Below, piece by piece: positions 59,211-64,000 of a DNA stretch of 64,000 bases (position 1 is the first letter of the stretch; every line of letters begins with the position of its first letter). The position numbers were made by a program, and so were the translations under genes. The notes below the pieces were generated by a model. That model was not told the origin of the DNA. It saw only the letters and a list, made by a program, of their open reading frames with translations, and made no database searches. The stretch lies in the NCBI RefSeq assembly GCF_016801865.2, contig NC_068938.1, positions 73,936,975-74,000,974 on the forward strand, given 5' to 3'. The stretch is from Culex pipiens pallens. Taxonomy: Eukaryota; Arthropoda; Insecta; Diptera; Culicidae.

Positions 59211-59490
59211 TCAAAAAAAATCATTTTTTTCTTGGCACCTAGTGGATATTTTTTTTAATTTCTGGAGTCAATTTAGAAGACTATTAATAGGATTGGTACA
59301 AAATATAATGAAACACAAAATTTAAAAAATGTAATATCCCCATAAAACTCATAACAATATAATAATGAAAGTTAATTAAAATAAAAGTTGCTTACACGGC
59401 TTTCCTATGTTGTTCACATTTTTAACTGAATTTTCCTTAAAAGTGGACAAGATCCCAGCTTCGATAAATGTCATAGTCAAATACTGTGAA

Positions 59491-59703
59491 CAGTTAAACC
59501 TCGCATAGTGCGCAGGCGTTACGCTTTGTAATTCTTCGATTACTCTTAAACGACATAATATTTTTGCAAACTTTTAGAAGCTTATTCTAGATTGAAACAA
59601 GACGAACAAATTTCTTTAAAAAGATTGCAAAAATATAACGTCATGTTTAAGAAGTTGACGAAATACAAAGCGTAACGCCTGCGCACTATGCGAGGTTCAA
59701 CTG
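59491..59703 (+). mobile_element. MITE with CAGTTAAACCTCGCATAGTG ends
   Basis: The ends continue inward as GCGCAGGCGTTACG. Its ends match the first 17 bases of the 2.5-kb foldback element at 35791. Non-coding. Confidence 0.87.
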
Positions 59704-59722
59704 TGCTGAATTTTATCGACTA

Positions 59723-59895
59723 CAGTTGAACCTCGCATAGTGCGCAGGCGTTACGGTTTGTATTTCGTCAATTTACAATTTCGTCTTGTTCCAATCTACA
59801 ATTAGCTTCTAAAAGATTGCAAAAATATTATGTCGTTTTAGAGTAATCGAAGAATTACAAAGCGTAACGCCTGCGCACTATGCGAGGTTTAACTG
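59723..59895 (-). mobile_element. Inverted second copy of the same MITE
   Basis: Its reverse complement matches 59491-59703 across its length with a short internal deletion. The two copies are separated by 19 bp. Confidence 0.87.
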
Positions 59896-61200
59896 TTTCA
59901 ATTGGATATATGGGCTTACAGATATAAGCTAATTACATTGCTCATAACTGAAAACATAATATTTTTTCAGTGTAGTATAGTAACCTGGATAGTAAATTAG
60001 CTTAAATCATCAAAAAAATCAGTTATTTTGAAAAGTGGTCAAAGACAATCTTATAGGAAATTGGACGAGCTTTCCGGTAAAAATATTTTTGAGACTGAAA
60101 AATCAAGTCTGTCATATAGAAATTGCAAAAAACCATAAAAAAACCTATTTTTTCAACATTTTTATTTTTAAAACCGCTGTAACTTCACAAGGATTGGACT
60201 TAGGACAGTAGTCAATATGGAGACTTTTATGTAAAATTGTCTGGAGAATCGACTCTCGTGTTCGGTTTTTGAAAATTTTGGTGTTTAGAGCACTTTTCAA
60301 AAAAACAGTTTCAGTAAATGATTTTTGTATTTTTTTAGGTGTGTTGCTCCATCCGGAATTTTTTTGAGTCTTTTTGTAACATTTTAGGCTATTTTCACAA
60401 AAATTTTGAACGAAAAAAAATCGTGGGCTCCCCCTCAAATTTGACTTTTAAACTTAAAAATCGAAAAATCTCGTAAAAGTAGAGTGTTTTTTTCTTTCAG
60501 TGTATTTTTTTCGAAAAGCCCGTCAAATTTCCTACAAGTTTGTCTCTGACCACTTTTTGATATGATGCAACGGCTTTGAGATACAGAAATTTTTAAATTC
60601 CGAATTACAAAAATATTTAAAACACTTAAGCCCTTCTCAAATGTCATTATCGAGTGGAACTGGCTCCATATACACAAAAAAGGCTTATATAAGCGTAGGA
60701 TAACATGTCTACAAAGTTTCATTGAAATCGGAGAGGGTCGATAAAAAAGTACCAGAAAAATTCCTGTTTTGGGCTGGAATTGCTCTCATGTAATCTTTCA
60801 TGTGAGAGTTAAGGATTTTCCTAAATTCTGGTACTGGTGATAAGATTTTCTCTTTATATATTTTTTTGGAGTAAACTCGAAAATGCCATACAAAATTTTA
60901 AAAAATGCACAAAATTTTGAATTTTGAAATTATTTTTAATGAAAATAGCAAAAAATCCACAATAGCTTTATTTCTTCCCATTTAAAATCGGACGAATAGT
61001 TTCCGTGATATTCCGAGTTAAACAATTTAGGGCTAATTAGGTAATACTGCACTGAGATAAACTAATTTTTCACAACAAATATTTTTGAGTGGCTTCAAGA
61101 TTGCTTGATAAAAATAAGTGGGAGTTTTTTCAAAATCAATAGTGATCAGGGTTTATTCTTCAATTAACAAAGATTAAACTAGCTTGTTTCAGCAATTCCT
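59896..61200. other. AT-rich DNA, no gene
   Basis: No exon or clear repeat resolved up to the GC-rich promoter region. Confidence 0.4.
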
Positions 61201-61554
61201 ACTCTTTCAACCATCACTGTTCGCCTTCGCGAAAGCTCTTTTAACCCACTCTCGTGGAAAATCCTCTCTCATCGTAGCCGCCGCTGATCAAGTTTTGCCA
61301 ACTCTCCCGCTCTCAGCTCATAGCTTCTCCACGCTAGAGGTCTAAACCAGCTCGCGCGCGCTCTGCTCACTTTTCGTCGTCGCGATCGTCGGTCATTGTT
61401 TCGCGCGCGCGCCCGTTGACTGTCGCCGTCGTATCCAAAGGGGGTCCCTCAATTGAGCGTCGAGTTCAGCAGCAGTCTCCGTCGTCGTCGTCGTCGTCGT
61501 CGTTGGCCACATTTAGGCCAGCTATAAACCGATACCAGAACGTTTTTCCACTCA
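61201..61554 (+). promoter_or_regulatory. Core promoter: TATA box and initiator
   Basis: A GC-rich stretch with CTCTC and CGCGCG clusters stands out from AT-rich flanks. TATAAA at 61523-61528 lies 31 bp before the A (61554) of an initiator match TCAGTC (61552-61557), the standard arthropod spacing. A (CGT)n run (about 61479-61503) is just upstream. Confidence 0.75.
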
Positions 61555-61801
61555 GTCATATCCCCAACTGCCGAAGTGAACTGATCGTGTGTTGCACACG
61601 CGGAAACCTCCCCAGAGACCTGTGCGGACCTCTCTGCTGTAGTGTTACTGTTTAAACAATAAAGAAGAAGAAGAAGAACATCAGCAGTGCGCGTGTGTGA
61701 TTTGATACCCCACTAGTGTGATTGTTTTTTTGTGAGGAGGGAAGAAGCCCCGAAGGAAGGTTATTCTACGTTCCAGAAACTGTGTTTTTACTATTTTTAA
61801 G
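61554..61801 (+). other. First, probably non-coding exon of a gene to the right
   Basis: From the initiator A to the donor AAG|GTAAGT (intron starts 61802) is 248 nt. No long ATG frame is continuous with the donor, so this is likely 5' UTR. The coding exons are not in the window. Gene identity is unknown. Confidence 0.6.
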
Positions 61802-64000
61802 GTAAGTTTCGCGAAACCTCTGTGAAGATCTGTGTCACTTTGTCGTAGCACGACTTGCTGGACTGTTTCGAGCGCGCAATTGTCGCCAGGTTGCCCCAGT
61901 GTGGCCACACATCAGCCAAGTGACCAAGTGAAATCGAACCAAAACAAACCGTTATAATCAGGGGGTCCATCGCCGGAGCAGGCTGATGATCATGATGATG
62001 CTGGTGGAATGGAGCAATCGGTGAAGACACTGACTGGGTGAATCTTTGGGACCAAGAGTGATGTAAAGGCCACGGCGAAATGGTTCGCGAAGAATTCAGA
62101 CCAGCAGCAGCCAGCAGTGGCATATCTTCGGGAACGGTGATGAAAACATTATGTTCCACATCCCACCTCCCTCTCTCCGTATCATTCACGTACAGTGCAC
62201 GGAAAGAAGTGTATTTTTGTGTCACCGAAAACGTATGTTTGTGATATCGGAAAAAGTGGTATTGTGAGATGCTTATGAATGCAAAAAGGCACATTCTACG
62301 TTCTACTGAAGTTTAAAATAGGCATAATTGGTGACGAGATTATCGAAATCAGTTTTAAAAAGTATTTTCAAAAACAGAATGCGATTGCTTGTAGTCAATA
62401 GTAGTGTTTTTCCTACGTTCTGTTGGATAGCTGCAATCCAAATCCTATTTTGTTTAATTTATTCAAATTAGCTAAGCCAAAGGGCAAAAGCTTAAAATGT
62501 AATTTTGTTCTTATATCAATACCAAAAATTGTCTTTGTAAACTGCATACTTTATTTAAAATTTATTTCAAAAGCAATAAATAAAAAAAATTAGCATTTTT
62601 TTTTTCGAATATTACCACTTTTCTATTATTAGTATTTTATTGATTTTTGCGAGTCTTTGAATTCTCTAAAAAAAAGAGCAGTTCTTGAAAATGTTCCTAA
62701 GCTATTTTGAAGATTTTGTTTTAGGAATTGAGATTATCATGAGCTGGGTTCAAGTTTTTTTGTAAGAGATTTTTTTTCGATTTTTGTTTGTTCTAGTTTT
62801 CCATGAAACATGAAAAGTATTTGAAAATAATTTAAATTTGGAATCTTCAATTTTGTTAGGAAATTATTTACATAAATTTGTTAATGCTTTTGCACCATTT
62901 TTACTATTGTCAAAACCTTTAAAAATTGAGTTTCCAAACATTATTTTTGTGAGTATTTTTTAAAATAAAAAAAAAGAATAGTTGACTCTTTTAATTTTTT
63001 AAAGGAAATGTTAGCCAAGATAGATTTCTAGATATTAAACAAGAGTAGTTTGGTTAAATAGATTTGCATGAAATAAAACTGTGAGTATTTGCAATTTAAA
63101 AGATAACTGAGCAAATATTCAACGAGGTTTTATATTGCATTTAACATAAGTGGTTAGTGATTTAAATATTAAACACTTGAAGTATTTGATTTTTTTTTTG
63201 CGATTGTAGAAAAAAATGCTGTAAAAAGTTTAGATTTTTTCAAACATTAAAGCCATAACCTCGTGGGTTTTATATTTGTAATTTACAAACCCCTCCCTGT
63301 GTGGCTTAATCTTATTTTATTTGTCATTTGTCCAACTGCTGGAAAATCATGCCAAATTAAAACATTTGTTGAATTTGTTTACCAAGCTACTTAAAGTTGC
63401 TTCTGGTATTTTTTTTTAACTAATATGTAAAAAATACCGTCCTCACCAGGGGCATTCATATTTAGAAATTGTTAGATTTGATCCGTATTAAATCGTCAAT
63501 TAAAAAAAAAATCTTGTTCAGCAATATTCTTAAATCCTATTGAAATTTGATCTTCAATAGGACTCAAAACATTTAAGTTGAAATTATGAGCACTCTCAAA
63601 CTGCTGAGCAAGTAAAATATTATCACAATCTTTTAAAGATGGGATTGTTTTTTTAGGTTTTTTTGAGAACCTTTGAAAGTTTCCAAAAAGGTTTGGAATA
63701 AGGTTTAATTTGTTCGACATCTTTTGCGAACTTTTCATTTCGCAGGAGAGAGTGAATATTAACCAATAACTTTTTGTAAATCTTTTTAAAATTCGCTTCA
63801 GTGCAGGATCACTAGAACGTTGATAACGTCATGATTCGAAATCCGGACAGTTAGTACACGGATAGAAATCCTGTAAGCAAATCCGGTAACTCTGTGTTGT
63901 TGAATTATCAATATGGAAATGTTTCCAAAATCGTCAACATTTTTCTCGATTTTGATCAACAATGTTATCGATTCTGAAAACATTTGCAGCGAAATCGAGA
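61802..64000 (+). other. Probable first intron of the right-edge gene
   Basis: Follows the strong donor at 61801. AT-rich and non-coding to the window edge, with no convincing acceptor-exon pair. Short frames in it have no recognisable content. Confidence 0.45.

Noticed and set aside
61416..61655. 79-codon plus frame across the promoter
   Set aside because: It begins upstream of the predicted start site and is driven by the (CGT)n run; it stops before the donor.

Overview
The window looks like repeat-rich nuclear DNA from a culicine mosquito (Culex or Aedes type). This is inferred from a Gr28-type insect gustatory receptor, tRNA-derived SINEs with classic A and B boxes, a non-LTR retrotransposon, and many short inverted-repeat elements. 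The species cannot be fixed from the sequence alone. The DNA is AT-rich, genes are sparse and have introns, and most open frames are chance or repeat-driven.

Layout: 0-6.4 kb is AT-rich intergenic DNA with a 23-bp minisatellite, a dimeric SINE and a foldback element. The last exon of a C-type lectin gene (+) lies at 6437-6999. A complete six-exon gene for a ZRSR2/Urp-type splicing factor (-) lies at 10354-12786. A complete four-exon Gr28-like gustatory receptor gene (-) follows at 13322-19235; its 4.4-kb first intron is packed with transposons. A non-LTR retrotransposon with a long endonuclease/reverse-transcriptase frame (-) occupies about 20948-24268.

From 24.3 to 61 kb I find no confident gene. 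This stretch is a transposon and satellite landscape. It holds a 2.15-kb array of a 10-bp unit with a 770-bp higher-order duplication, a 7-bp/6-bp compound array, and a 2.5-kb foldback element carrying exact 144-bp repeats in opposite orientation on its two arms. It also holds several other palindromic elements of 0.5-1.7 kb, a piggyBac-like element with TTAA ends, and MITEs nested in one another. One possible coding exon of uncertain strand lies near 52.3-52.8 kb.

At 61.5 kb a well-formed core promoter (TATA box plus initiator, 31 bp apart) leads into a first exon that ends in a strong splice donor at 61801. A plus-strand gene therefore starts here and its coding part lies beyond the right edge.

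The genes are unrelated in function: a secreted lectin, a minor-spliceosome-linked factor, a taste receptor and the unknown gene to the right. The main story is repeat biology. Several insertions can be dated relative to each other because a second, uninterrupted copy of the host repeat is present in the same window.
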